From the NCBI RefSeq assembly GCF_031348265.1, contig NZ_CP133771.1, positions 2,170,001 through 2,234,000 of the forward strand: a DNA stretch of 64,000 nt, read 5' to 3'. A model generated the notes under the pieces. It made no database searches, had not been told where the DNA came from, and was given only the letters and a program-made list of their open reading frames with translations. This document shows positions 49,878-57,568 of the stretch, piece by piece. This DNA is from Streptomyces collinus. GTDB lineage: Bacteria > Actinomycetota > Actinomycetes > Streptomycetales > Streptomycetaceae. Position numbers and translations under genes: made by a program. Position 1 is the stretch's first letter, and each line of letters begins with the position of its first letter.

Positions 49878-50750
49878 ATGACCACTCAGCCCACACCTGT
49901 ACTCGAAGCACGCGGCGTCACGATGCGCTTCGGCGGCCTCACCGCCGTACGCTCCGTCGACTTCACGGTCAACGCCGGCGAGATCGTCGGACTCATCGGC
50001 CCCAACGGCGCCGGAAAGACCACCTTCTTCAACTGCCTGACCGGCCTCTACGTCCCCACCGAGGGCACCGTCTCCTACAAGGGAACCGTGCTCCCGCCCA
50101 AGCCCCACCTGGTCACCCAGGCCGGCATCGCCCGCACCTTCCAGAACATCCGCCTGTTCGCCAACATGACGGTCCTGGAAAACGTCCTCGTCGGACGCCA
50201 CACTCGCACCAAGGAAGGCCTCTGGTCCGCCCTCCTGCGCGGCCCCGGCTTCAAGAAGGCCGAACGCCACAGCGAAGAACGCGCCATGGAACTCCTGGAG
50301 TTCATCGGTCTCGCCCACAAGCGCGACCACCTGGCACGGAATCTGCCGTACGGCGAACAGCGCAAGCTGGAGATCGCACGCGCCATGGCCTCCGAGCCCG
50401 GCCTGCTCCTCCTCGACGAGCCCACCGCCGGCATGAACCCCCAGGAGACGCGGGCCACCGAAGAACTCGTCTTCGCCATCCGCGACAAGGGCATCGCCGT
50501 CCTCCTCATCGAGCACGACATGCGCTTCGTCTTCAACCTCTCCGACCGCGTCGCCGTCCTCGTCCAGGGCGAAAAACTCGTCGAAGGCACCTCCGACATC
50601 GTCCAGGCCGACGAACGCGTCATCGCCGCCTACCTCGGCGAACCCTTCGAAGGCGACCCCGGCGAAGCCGAAGCCGCCGAGGTCGAGGCCGCCGAAGCCG
50701 CCGCCGACGCGACCAGCACCACCAGCAGCACCAAGGGAGAAGCCAAGTGA
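49878..50750 (+). CDS. livG: Branched-chain amino-acid ABC transporter ATP-binding protein LivG
   Basis: A 290-residue ATPase: Walker A GPNGAGKTTFFNCLTG at about residue 38, the LivG-specific QAGIARTFQNIRLF, signature LPYGEQRKLEIARA, Walker B LLLLDEPTAGMNPQE and switch His in IEHDMRFV. Residues 255-290 form an acidic Ala/Glu-rich tail (GEAEAAEVEAAEAA) that ordinary LivG lacks. It powers uptake through LivHM together with LivF. The stop overlaps the livF start by 4 bp. Confidence 0.95.
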   Translation: MTTQPTPVLEARGVTMRFGGLTAVRSVDFTVNAGEIVGLIGPNGAGKTTFFNCLTGLYVPTEGTVSYKGTVLPPKPHLVTQAGIARTFQNIRLFANMTVLENVLVGRHTRTKEGLWSALLRGPGFKKAERHSEERAMELLEFIGLAHKRDHLARNLPYGEQRKLEIARAMASEPGLLLLDEPTAGMNPQETRATEELVFAIRDKGIAVLLIEHDMRFVFNLSDRVAVLVQGEKLVEGTSDIVQADERVIAAYLGEPFEGDPGEAEAAEVEAAEAAADATSTTSSTKGEAK

Positions 50751-51463
50751 CCGCACTCCTCGAAGTCGAGGACCTCCGGGTCTCCTACGGCAAGATCGAA
50801 GCCGTCAAGGGCATCTCCTTCAGCGTCGACGCCGGGCAGGTCGTCACCCTCATCGGCACCAACGGCGCCGGCAAGACCACCACCCTGCGCACCCTGTCGG
50901 GCCTGCTGAAGCCGACGTCCGGGAAGATCCTCTTCGACGGCAAGCCCCTCAGCGGGGTCCCCGCCCACAAGATCGTCGCCCTGGGCCTGGCCCACTCCCC
51001 CGAAGGCCGGCACATCTTCCCGCGCCTCACCATCGCGGAGAACCTCCAGCTCGGAGCGTTCCTCCGCAAGGACAAGGAAGGCATCGAAAAGGACATCCAG
51101 CGCGCCTACGACCTCTTCCCCATCCTCGGGGAACGCCGCAAGCAGGCGGCGGGCACGTTGTCCGGTGGTGAGCAGCAGATGCTCGCCATGGGCAGGGCCC
51201 TCATGTCCCAGCCCAAGCTCCTCATGCTCGACGAGCCCTCCATGGGACTCTCCCCGATCATGATGCAGAAGATCATGGCGACGATCTCGGAGCTGAAGTC
51301 CCAGGGCACGACGATCCTGCTCGTCGAGCAGAACGCCCAGGCCGCACTGTCCCTGGCGGACCAGGGCCACGTCATGGAGGTCGGCAACATCGTCCTCTCC
51401 GGCACCGGGCAGGACCTGCTCCACGACGAATCGGTACGCAAGGCGTACCTGGGCGAGGACTGA
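50747..51463 (+). CDS. livF: Branched-chain amino-acid ABC transporter ATP-binding protein LivF
   Basis: A 238-residue ATPase with Walker A GTNGAGKTTTLRTLSG at about residue 38, LGLAHSPEGRHIFPRLT (LivF hallmark), signature LSGGEQQMLAMGRAL, Walker B LLMLDEPSMGLSP and LVEQNAQAAL. The start GTG 50747 lies in GTGA with the livG stop, so the two ATPases are translationally coupled. It is the last gene of the operon; a bidirectional terminator follows. Confidence 0.96.
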   Translation: MTALLEVEDLRVSYGKIEAVKGISFSVDAGQVVTLIGTNGAGKTTTLRTLSGLLKPTSGKILFDGKPLSGVPAHKIVALGLAHSPEGRHIFPRLTIAENLQLGAFLRKDKEGIEKDIQRAYDLFPILGERRKQAAGTLSGGEQQMLAMGRALMSQPKLLMLDEPSMGLSPIMMQKIMATISELKSQGTTILLVEQNAQAALSLADQGHVMEVGNIVLSGTGQDLLHDESVRKAYLGED

Positions 51464-51484
51464 CGTCCTACGCCGCCGAACGCC

Positions 51485-51531
51485 GAGAGGCCCGTGCCCC
51501 TTCCTTTTCCGGGAAGGAGCACGGGCCTCTC
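51485..51531. terminator. Bidirectional terminator between livF and the ANTAR regulator
   Basis: GAGAGGCCCGTGC (51485-51497) pairs with GCACGGGCCTCTC (51519-51531). Inside, CCTTCC and GGAAGG extend the stem to a small TTTTCC-containing loop. It is a very stable structure between two convergent genes. Confidence 0.85.
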
Positions 51532-51542
51532 GCGTAGCGTTC

Positions 51543-52199
51543 TCAGCCCTTGTTGGCCTTCTTCTCGTCGGCGTCCTGAATGACCGCCTCCGCCACCTGC
51601 TGCATCGACATCCGACGATCCATCGACGTCTTCTGGATCCACCGGAAAGCCGCCGGCTCCGACAGTCCGTACTCCGTCTGCAGAATCGACTTCGCCCGGT
51701 CCACCAGCTTGCGCGTCTCCAGCCGGAGCGTGAGGTCGGCGACCTCCTTCTCCAGCTCCTTCAGCTCCGTGAACCGCGAGACCGCCATCTCGATCGCGGG
51801 CACGACGTCCGTCTTGCTGAACGGCTTCACCAGATACGCCATCGCACCGGCATCCCGGGCCCGCTCGACGAGATCGCGCTGCGAGAACGCGGTCAGCATC
51901 AGCACCGGCGCGATGCTCTCCTCCGCGATCTTCTCCGCCGCGGAGATACCGTCCATCTTCGGCATCTTCACGTCCAGAATGACGAGGTCCGGCCGGTGCT
52001 CACGGGCCAGCTCCACCGCCTGCTCACCGTCCCCGGCCTCACCGACGACCGTGTACCCCTCCTCCTCCAGCATCTCTTTGAGATCGAGCCGGATCAGCGC
52101 CTCGTCCTCGGCGATGACGACCCGCGTCGTCATGGGAGGCACGTGCGACTTGTCCTCTTCAGGCACGTCAACAGGCTGGGGCGACTCGGGGGCACTCAC
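51543..52199 (-). CDS. pdtaR: ANTAR-domain response regulator (PdtaR-like)
   Basis: A 218-residue response regulator: receiver domain about 25-140 with acidic pair EDE (residues 31-33), phospho-acceptor Asp76 in DLVILDVKMP, VLMLTAFS and Lys in AYLVKPFS. A coiled linker leads to an RNA-binding ANTAR domain at about 155-212 (LVDRAKSILQTEYGLSEPAAF, in part). ANTAR proteins act as antiterminators at paired hexaloop hairpins; PdtaR is paired with kinase PdtaS in mycobacteria, but no kinase gene is adjacent. GTG 52199 has AAGGAG 6 nt upstream and gives VSAPESPQPVDVPEEDKS as N-terminus; the open frame beyond it is non-coding. Confidence 0.93.
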   Translation of the reverse strand: MSAPESPQPVDVPEEDKSHVPPMTTRVVIAEDEALIRLDLKEMLEEEGYTVVGEAGDGEQAVELAREHRPDLVILDVKMPKMDGISAAEKIAEESIAPVLMLTAFSQRDLVERARDAGAMAYLVKPFSKTDVVPAIEMAVSRFTELKELEKEVADLTLRLETRKLVDRAKSILQTEYGLSEPAAFRWIQKTSMDRRMSMQQVAEAVIQDADEKKANKG

Positions 52200-52300
52200 G
52201 TGGGCTCCTTGGTAGGGGCAGGCCGGTACTGCTCCCAAGAGCGTACCTAGCGGCAAGGCCCCACAGTGAACCGGTACACTGCTCATCGGTCCCCTGACTT

Positions 52301-52384
52301 GCCCGGTTGGAGGAACTGGTCAGACTCGCGGCACTCAAAATGCCGTGCCCTTTGGGCATGTGGGTTCGAATCCCACACCGGGCA
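52301..52384 (+). tRNA. tRNA-Leu (anticodon CAA)
   Basis: An 84-nt cloverleaf with a long variable arm (class II). The acceptor is GCCCGGT (52301-52307) with ACCGGGC (52377-52383) and discriminator A. The D-arm contains GGAGGAACTGGTCAGACTC. The anticodon CAA is at 52336-52338 in the loop CTCAAAA, the variable arm is GCCCTTTGGGC, and the T-loop is GGTTCGAATCC. It reads UUG codons, rare in this genome. CCA is not fully encoded. TACACT at 52275-52280 is a suitable -10. Confidence 0.96.
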
Positions 52385-52393
52385 CAAGATCAG

Positions 52394-52430
52394 AAGCGGA
52401 GGATCACGTTCGCGTGGTTCTCCGCTTTTT
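52394..52430 (+). terminator. tRNA-Leu terminator
   Basis: AAGCGGAG (52394-52401) and CTCCGCTT (52420-52427) form an 8-bp stem that extends inward by CACG/CGTG around a TTCG tetraloop, and it ends in a run of Ts (52426-52430). This is a classical intrinsic terminator 10 bp after the tRNA. Confidence 0.9.
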
Positions 52431-52468
52431 GCTGCCCATTGTCACCGTCAGTGACCCACAGTGGTCGC

Positions 52469-53257
52469 ATGAACTTCCATGGCACTGACGTGCGACAGAA
52501 AGCCATCACTCTTCTGCGCGGGGGCGCGAGGAACGCAGAGGTAGCCCGGAGCCTCAACGTGCCGCTGGGGACGATCGGCTACTGGAAGCACCTGGACCGG
52601 GCGAAGCGCGGCGAGTGTCCCGGGCGCCACGATCCGAAATGCCCCCGGTGCGACGGTCGGGATCTGGACGAGCCCGCCTATTCCTATCTGCTGGGTCTGT
52701 ATCTCGGGGACGGACACATCAGTCACTACTCCGAGCACCGCGTACCCAACCTCATGATCGCCTGCACGGAGTCATGGCCCGGTCTCATGGACGCCTGCGA
52801 AGCGGCCATGCGGGCGGTCTTCCCCGCGAACTCGACCTGCCGTGTCCGCAGAACCGGCTGCAGCAACGTGAAGGTTTACTCGAAGCACCTGCACTGCCTG
52901 TTCCCCCAGCACGGCCCCGGCAAGAAGCACGAACGCCGGATCGCCCTCGAACCCTGGCAGCAAGCCATCGTCGACGACCACCCCTGGGAATTCATCGGCG
53001 GGCTCATCCACTCCGACGGCTGTCGGATTACCAACTGGACGACCCGGATGGTCGCCGGCGAGCGCAAGCGCTATGAGTATCCCCGGTACTTCTTCGCCAA
53101 CGTCTCCGATGACATCCGGCGGCTCTACACCGACACCTTGGACAAGCTCGGCGTCGAGTGGACGCACTGCACCCGTAACAGCAACCCGTTCAACATCTCC
53201 GTCGCCCGCAAAGCCTCCGTCGCTCTCATGGACGCTTACGTCGGCCCCAAGTACTGA
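52469..53257 (+). CDS. Free-standing HTH - LAGLIDADG-fold protein
   Basis: A 262-residue protein. The N-terminus holds a resolvase-like helix-turn-helix (about residues 8-43, NAEVARSLNVPLGTIGYWK). Next is a Cys/His cluster C50-H54-C58-C61 that could bind zinc. Then come two LAGLIDADG-like motifs, LLGLYLGDG (Asp81) and FIGGLIHSDG (Asp183), about 100 residues apart as in monomeric homing endonucleases, with both acidic residues retained. It is not inside an intron or intein. Similar proteins occur in other actinobacteria, often called transcriptional regulators. ATG 52469 begins just before the HTH; no ribosome site is evident. Endonuclease or regulator (compare WhiA) are both open. Confidence 0.8.
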   Translation: MNFHGTDVRQKAITLLRGGARNAEVARSLNVPLGTIGYWKHLDRAKRGECPGRHDPKCPRCDGRDLDEPAYSYLLGLYLGDGHISHYSEHRVPNLMIACTESWPGLMDACEAAMRAVFPANSTCRVRRTGCSNVKVYSKHLHCLFPQHGPGKKHERRIALEPWQQAIVDDHPWEFIGGLIHSDGCRITNWTTRMVAGERKRYEYPRYFFANVSDDIRRLYTDTLDKLGVEWTHCTRNSNPFNISVARKASVALMDAYVGPKY

Positions 53258-53262
53258 CGTGG

Positions 53263-54684
53263 CTACTCCGCGATGTGGTGGACGCGGACCATGTTCGTCG
53301 AGCCGGAGACGCCGGGAGGGGAGCCTGCCGTGATGACGACCATGTCGCCCTTCTCACAGCGGCCGGAGCGCAGCAGTAGTTCGTCGACCTGGTCGACCAT
53401 CGCGTCGGTGGAGTCGACGCAGGGGCCGAGATAGGTCTCCACGCCCCAGGTGAGGGCGAGTTGTGAGCGCGTGGCCTGGTCGGGGGTGAAGGCGAGGAGG
53501 GGGATCGGGGAGCGGTAGCGGGAGAGGCGGCGGGCGGTGTCGCCGGACTGGGTGAAGGCGACGAGGAACTTCGCGCCTAGGAAGTCGCCGGTCTCCGCCG
53601 CCGCTCGGGCTACCGCGCCGCCCTGGGTGCGGGGCTTGTTGCGTTCGGTCAGGGGCGGGAGGCCCTTCGCCAGGATGTCTTCCTCCGCTGCTTCGACGAT
53701 GCGGGCCATCGTGCGGACGGTGTCGATCGGGTGTTTGCCGACGCTGGTCTCGCCGGAGAGCATCACGGCGTCGGTGCCGTCGATGACGGCGTTGGCTACG
53801 TCGGAGGCTTCGGCGCGGGTGGGGCGGGCATTGTCGATCATCGAGTCGAGCATCTGGGTGGCGACGATGACCGGTTTGGCATTGCGCTTGGCCAGTTTGA
53901 CGGCGCGCTTCTGGACGATCGGCACCTGTTCCAGGGGCATTTCGACGCCGAGGTCTCCGCGGGCGACCATGATGCCGTCGAAGGCGGCGACGATGTCGTC
54001 GATGTTGTCGACGGCTTGGGGTTTTTCGACTTTGGCGATGACGGGGAGGCGGCGGCCTTCTTCGTCCATGATGCGGTGGACGTCCTGGATGTCGCGGCCG
54101 CTGCGGACGAAGGAGAGGGCGATGACGTCGAAGCCGGTGCGCAGGGCCCAGCGGAGGTCGTCTTCGTCCTTTTTGGAGAGGGCGGGGACGGAGACGGCGA
54201 CGCCGGGGAGGTTGAGGCCTTTGTGGTCGGAGATCACGCCGCCTTCGAGGACGGTGGTGTGGACCTTGGGACCGTCTACCGAGGTCACCTTGAGGCAGAC
54301 CTTGCCGTCGTCGACGAGGATGCGTTCGCCGGTGGTGACGTCGGTGGCGAGGCCGGCGTAGGTGGTGCCGCAGGTCTGGCCGTCGCCTTCGACGCCGTCT
54401 TCGACGGTGATGGTGAAGGTGTCGCCGCGTTCGAGGAGTACGGGACCTTCCGTGAAGCGGCCGAGCCTGATTTTCGGGCCTTGAAGGTCGGCGAGGAGGC
54501 CGACGCTGCGGCCGGTTTCGTCTGCGGCTTTGCGGACCCGGTGGTAGCGCTCCTCGTGTTCGGCGTGGCTGCCGTGGCTGAGGTTGAAGCGGGCTACGTC
54601 CATTCCGGCGTCGACCAGGGCTTTGATCTGGTCGTACGAGTCGGTGGCGGGTCCCAGGGTGCAGACGATTTTGGCTCGGCGCAT
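53263..54684 (-). CDS. pyk: Pyruvate kinase
   Basis: A 473-residue glycolytic enzyme making pyruvate and ATP from PEP and ADP. The N-terminal KIVCTLGPATDSYDQIKALV and VARFNLSHGSH (K+ and ADP region), the B-domain, the metal/PEP site in IMVARGDLGVEMPLEQVP, VIVATQMLDSMIDNARPTRAE (in part) and DAVMLSGETSVGKHP are all intact. The C-terminal domain is of normal length. Pyk and the HTH-LAGLIDADG gene converge 5 bp apart without a visible terminator. The upstream region has GCGTTAAGCGTTA direct repeats (54750-54762) and TTGTCA on the minus strand, a plausible promoter area. Confidence 0.97.
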   Translation of the reverse strand: MRRAKIVCTLGPATDSYDQIKALVDAGMDVARFNLSHGSHAEHEERYHRVRKAADETGRSVGLLADLQGPKIRLGRFTEGPVLLERGDTFTITVEDGVEGDGQTCGTTYAGLATDVTTGERILVDDGKVCLKVTSVDGPKVHTTVLEGGVISDHKGLNLPGVAVSVPALSKKDEDDLRWALRTGFDVIALSFVRSGRDIQDVHRIMDEEGRRLPVIAKVEKPQAVDNIDDIVAAFDGIMVARGDLGVEMPLEQVPIVQKRAVKLAKRNAKPVIVATQMLDSMIDNARPTRAEASDVANAVIDGTDAVMLSGETSVGKHPIDTVRTMARIVEAAEEDILAKGLPPLTERNKPRTQGGAVARAAAETGDFLGAKFLVAFTQSGDTARRLSRYRSPIPLLAFTPDQATRSQLALTWGVETYLGPCVDSTDAMVDQVDELLLRSGRCEKGDMVVITAGSPPGVSGSTNMVRVHHIAE

Positions 54685-54849
54685 GGGACGAGCTTATGAG
54701 TTACCGACTGGTAGAGAATGGGGCGGGCGTGGCCACCCAACAGACTTTGCGTTAAGCGTTATTGACAAGTGTTGAATTGTGCGGTGGGGCGCTCCGATGA
54801 GCAACCGGGAGGAATTCGTTCGGGTTTTCGGATATCCGCCCGGGGCGGC

Positions 54850-55566
54850 TTACAGCTGCGGCGGCACCATGGTGAAGCGGGCGTTGATCTGGGCGTGGAC
54901 GCGTTGGCGCTGGGGTTCGAGGTCGAGGGGGGCCGGGGTTTCCTCGGGGGTGCCGGCGTAGGCGGCTGAGCGCATGCGGCCGGGGGCCTGGGGGTAGGCC
55001 GGCGGGGTGCTCTCGGCGCCGATGTCGGCGAGTTCGACGAGGGCGGAGAGGGTGGTGCCGAGGGCGTCGGCGTACTCACGGGCGCGTTGGACGGCTTCGT
55101 GGACGGCCTTCTTCCTGGCCTCGCGGTGGGCGGGTGAGTCGGGGCGCAGGGCCCACCAGGGGCCGTCCACGCGGGTGAGGTCGAGGTCGGCGAGGCGGGT
55201 GGTGAGTTCGCCGAGGGCGGTGAAGTCGGTGAGTTCGGCGGTGACGCGGACGCTGCCGTGGTAGGTGCGGACGCGTTCGCCGCGGCCGTGTTTGGTGAGT
55301 TCCGGCGTGATGGAGAAGGCGCCGGTCTCCAGGCGTTCGACGGCGTCGCCGTAGGACTTGACGAGGTCGAGGACGCCGGCGTTGCGGCGGGTGAGGTCGT
55401 CGAGGGCGGAGCGCCGGTCGCGGCCGCGGGCGGCGACGGTGATGCCGATGCGGGCGATCTCGGGGTCGACTTCGAGGCGGGCTTCGCCGCGGACGGCGAT
55501 GCGGGGGGCCTCGGGTGTGCCGTAGGGGACGGCGGGCTGGGAGGCGTCTGGCGTGGCCGCGGTCAT
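54850..55566 (-). CDS. SIMPL-domain (DUF541) protein
   Basis: A 238-residue SIMPL protein: RIAVRGEARLEVDPEIARIGITV near residue 22, then a helix (ALDDLTRRNAGVLDLVKSYG) and the YHGSVRVTAELTDFTALGEL strand-helix unit, ending in ARFTMVPPQ. The family forms large oligomeric rings (BP26-like) and is linked to stress or immune signalling; no signal peptide is present here, so a cytoplasmic role is likely. ATG 55566 is used; the frame upstream enters the divergent promoter. It is divergent from the 5'-nucleotidase gene with 162 bp between starts. Confidence 0.9.
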   Translation of the reverse strand: MTAATPDASQPAVPYGTPEAPRIAVRGEARLEVDPEIARIGITVAARGRDRRSALDDLTRRNAGVLDLVKSYGDAVERLETGAFSITPELTKHGRGERVRTYHGSVRVTAELTDFTALGELTTRLADLDLTRVDGPWWALRPDSPAHREARKKAVHEAVQRAREYADALGTTLSALVELADIGAESTPPAYPQAPGRMRSAAYAGTPEETPAPLDLEPQRQRVHAQINARFTMVPPQL

Positions 55567-55728
55567 ACGCCCCACTCTGTCATGTCTGGGCTGGTTGGGG
55601 GCCGGGAAGCTCGGGGCCGAGTCATCAGATCGCAACCTGCCGGGTCTGTTGCGGCCGGTCATGGACGGGTCAGAATCTACGCGCGTCATCTACGCGCGTC
55701 GTTCACAGATTCCGCAGGGGAGCCAGAC

Positions 55729-57525
55729 ATGCCGTTGAACCGCCGGAAGTTCCTGGAGAAGTCCGCCGTGACCGGGGCGGGGGTGGCGCTGGCCGGTGCG
55801 GTCTCGGCGCCGGGTGCGCAGGCGGCCGAGGCGAAGCGGGGCGCCAAGCGGTACGCGTTCACCGTGCTGGGGACGACGGACCTGCACGGCAACGTCTTCA
55901 ACTGGGACTACTTCACGGACAAGGAGTTCGACGACAAGGACCACAACGACGTCGGCCTCGCGAAGGTCTCGACGCTCGTGAACCGGGTCCGTGCGGAGAA
56001 GGGCCGCCGCAACACGCTGCTGATCGACGCGGGCGACACCATCCAGGGCACGCAGCTGTCGTACTACTACGCCAAGGTCGACCCGATCACGGCCGTGGGC
56101 GGCCCGGTGCACCCGATGGCGCAGGCGATGAACGCCATGGAGTACGACGCGGCGGCGCTCGGCAACCACGAGTTCAACTACGGCATTCCGGTGCTGCGGA
56201 AGTTCGAGCAGCAGTGCCGTTTCCCGCTGCTGGGGGCGAACGCGCTGGACGCGAAGACGCTGCGGCCGGCGTTCGCGCCGTACAGCATGCACCGGCTGCG
56301 CACGCCGCACGGGCGGGACGTGAAGGTGGCGGTGCTGGGGCTGACCAACCCGGGCATCGCCATCTGGGACAAGGCGAACGTGCAGGGGAAGATGACGTTC
56401 CCGGGTCTGGAGGAGCAGGCGGCGAAGTGGGTGCCGAAGCTGCGGTCGCTGGGTGCGGACGTGGTCATCGTGTCGGCGCACAGCGGTTCGTCGGGGACGT
56501 CGTCCTACGGTGACCAGCTGCCGTACATCGAGAACGCGGCGGGCCTGGTGGCGGAGCAGGTGCCGGGGATCGACGCGATCCTGGTCGGGCACGCGCACAC
56601 GGAGATCCCGGAGTACTTCGTCACGAACAAGAAGACCGGCAAGAAGGTCGTGCTGTCGGAGCCGCTGAAGTGGGGTCAGCGGCTGACGCTGTTCGACTTC
56701 GAGCTGGTCTGGGAGAAGGGCTGCTGGAAGGTCGAGAAGGTGGGCGCGAAGGTCCTGAACTCCAACACCGTGGAGGAGGACCCGAAGATCACGAAGCTGC
56801 TCTCCGACGAGCACGAGAAGGTCGTGGCGTACGTCAACCAGGTCATCGGCACGAACGCGGCGGAGATGACGTCGGCCGAGGCGCCGTACAAGGACGTGCC
56901 GATCATCGATCTGATCAACCACATCCAGGCCGACACGGTGAAGCAGGCGCTGGCGGGCACGGAGCACGCCGCGTTGCCTGTGCTGTCGCAGGCGGCGTGC
57001 TTCTCGCGCAGTGCGCGGATCCCGGCGGGCCAGGTGACGATCCGGGACGTGGCGGGTCTGTACGTCTTCGAGAACACGCTGGAGGCGCGTCTGATGACGG
57101 GCGCGCAGATGAAGGCGTATCTGGAGTACTCGGCGAACTACTTCGCGCAGACCGCGCCGGGCGCCGCGGTGGATCCGGCGAAGCTGACGAACGCGAACGG
57201 CACGCCGGACTACAACTACGACGTGGTGAGCGGACTGTCGTACGAGATCGACATCGCGAAGCCGGCCGGTTCGCGGGTGACGAATGTGCGGTTCGAGGGG
57301 CAGCCGCTCGCGGACGACGCGCAGTTCGTGTTCGCGGTGAACAACTACCGGGCCAACGGCGGCGGGAACTTCCCGCATGTCGCCGCGGCCCGGTTGCTGT
57401 GGTCGAACTCGGACGAGATCCGCAACACCATGATCGCCTGGGTGAAGGCGAAGGGGTCGATCGACCCGGCGGCGTTCGCGGCGGTGGACTGGAAGCTCAC
57501 GCGGGAGGGCACGCCCGTCTTCTGA
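55729..57525 (+). CDS. Tat-exported 5'-nucleotidase/2',3'-cyclic phosphodiesterase-type metallophosphatase
   Basis: A 598-residue two-domain enzyme. It begins with a twin-arginine signal NRRKFLEKSAVTGAGVALAG and an AXA-like cleavage site near QAA (residue 33). The metallophosphatase domain has DLHGN (51-55), IDAGDTIQG, GNHEFNYG and GHAHTEIP. The 5'-nucleotidase C-terminal domain starts near residue 385 (APYKDVPIIDLINHIQAD) with YVFENTLEARLMTGAQ for base stacking. It would release phosphate and nucleosides from extracellular nucleotides. ATG 55729 has GGGGAG 6 nt upstream. Its stop codon lies within a 15-bp tandem repeat. Confidence 0.93.
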   Translation: MPLNRRKFLEKSAVTGAGVALAGAVSAPGAQAAEAKRGAKRYAFTVLGTTDLHGNVFNWDYFTDKEFDDKDHNDVGLAKVSTLVNRVRAEKGRRNTLLIDAGDTIQGTQLSYYYAKVDPITAVGGPVHPMAQAMNAMEYDAAALGNHEFNYGIPVLRKFEQQCRFPLLGANALDAKTLRPAFAPYSMHRLRTPHGRDVKVAVLGLTNPGIAIWDKANVQGKMTFPGLEEQAAKWVPKLRSLGADVVIVSAHSGSSGTSSYGDQLPYIENAAGLVAEQVPGIDAILVGHAHTEIPEYFVTNKKTGKKVVLSEPLKWGQRLTLFDFELVWEKGCWKVEKVGAKVLNSNTVEEDPKITKLLSDEHEKVVAYVNQVIGTNAAEMTSAEAPYKDVPIIDLINHIQADTVKQALAGTEHAALPVLSQAACFSRSARIPAGQVTIRDVAGLYVFENTLEARLMTGAQMKAYLEYSANYFAQTAPGAAVDPAKLTNANGTPDYNYDVVSGLSYEIDIAKPAGSRVTNVRFEGQPLADDAQFVFAVNNYRANGGGNFPHVAAARLLWSNSDEIRNTMIAWVKAKGSIDPAAFAAVDWKLTREGTPVF

Positions 57526-57565
57526 GGCGGGTGCCTCTGAGGCGGGTGCCTCTGAGGCGGGTGCT
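57521..57565. repeat. Three 15-bp tandem repeats at the 3' end of the nucleotidase gene
   Basis: TCTGAGGCGGGTGCC is repeated at 57521-57535, 57536-57550 and 57551-57565 (last base changed). The first copy contains the TGA stop of the nucleotidase gene, so each unit repeats the stop in the same frame. The array ends 4 bp before the stop of the convergent N-hydroxylase gene. Confidence 0.9.
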
Positions 57566-57568
57566 TCG

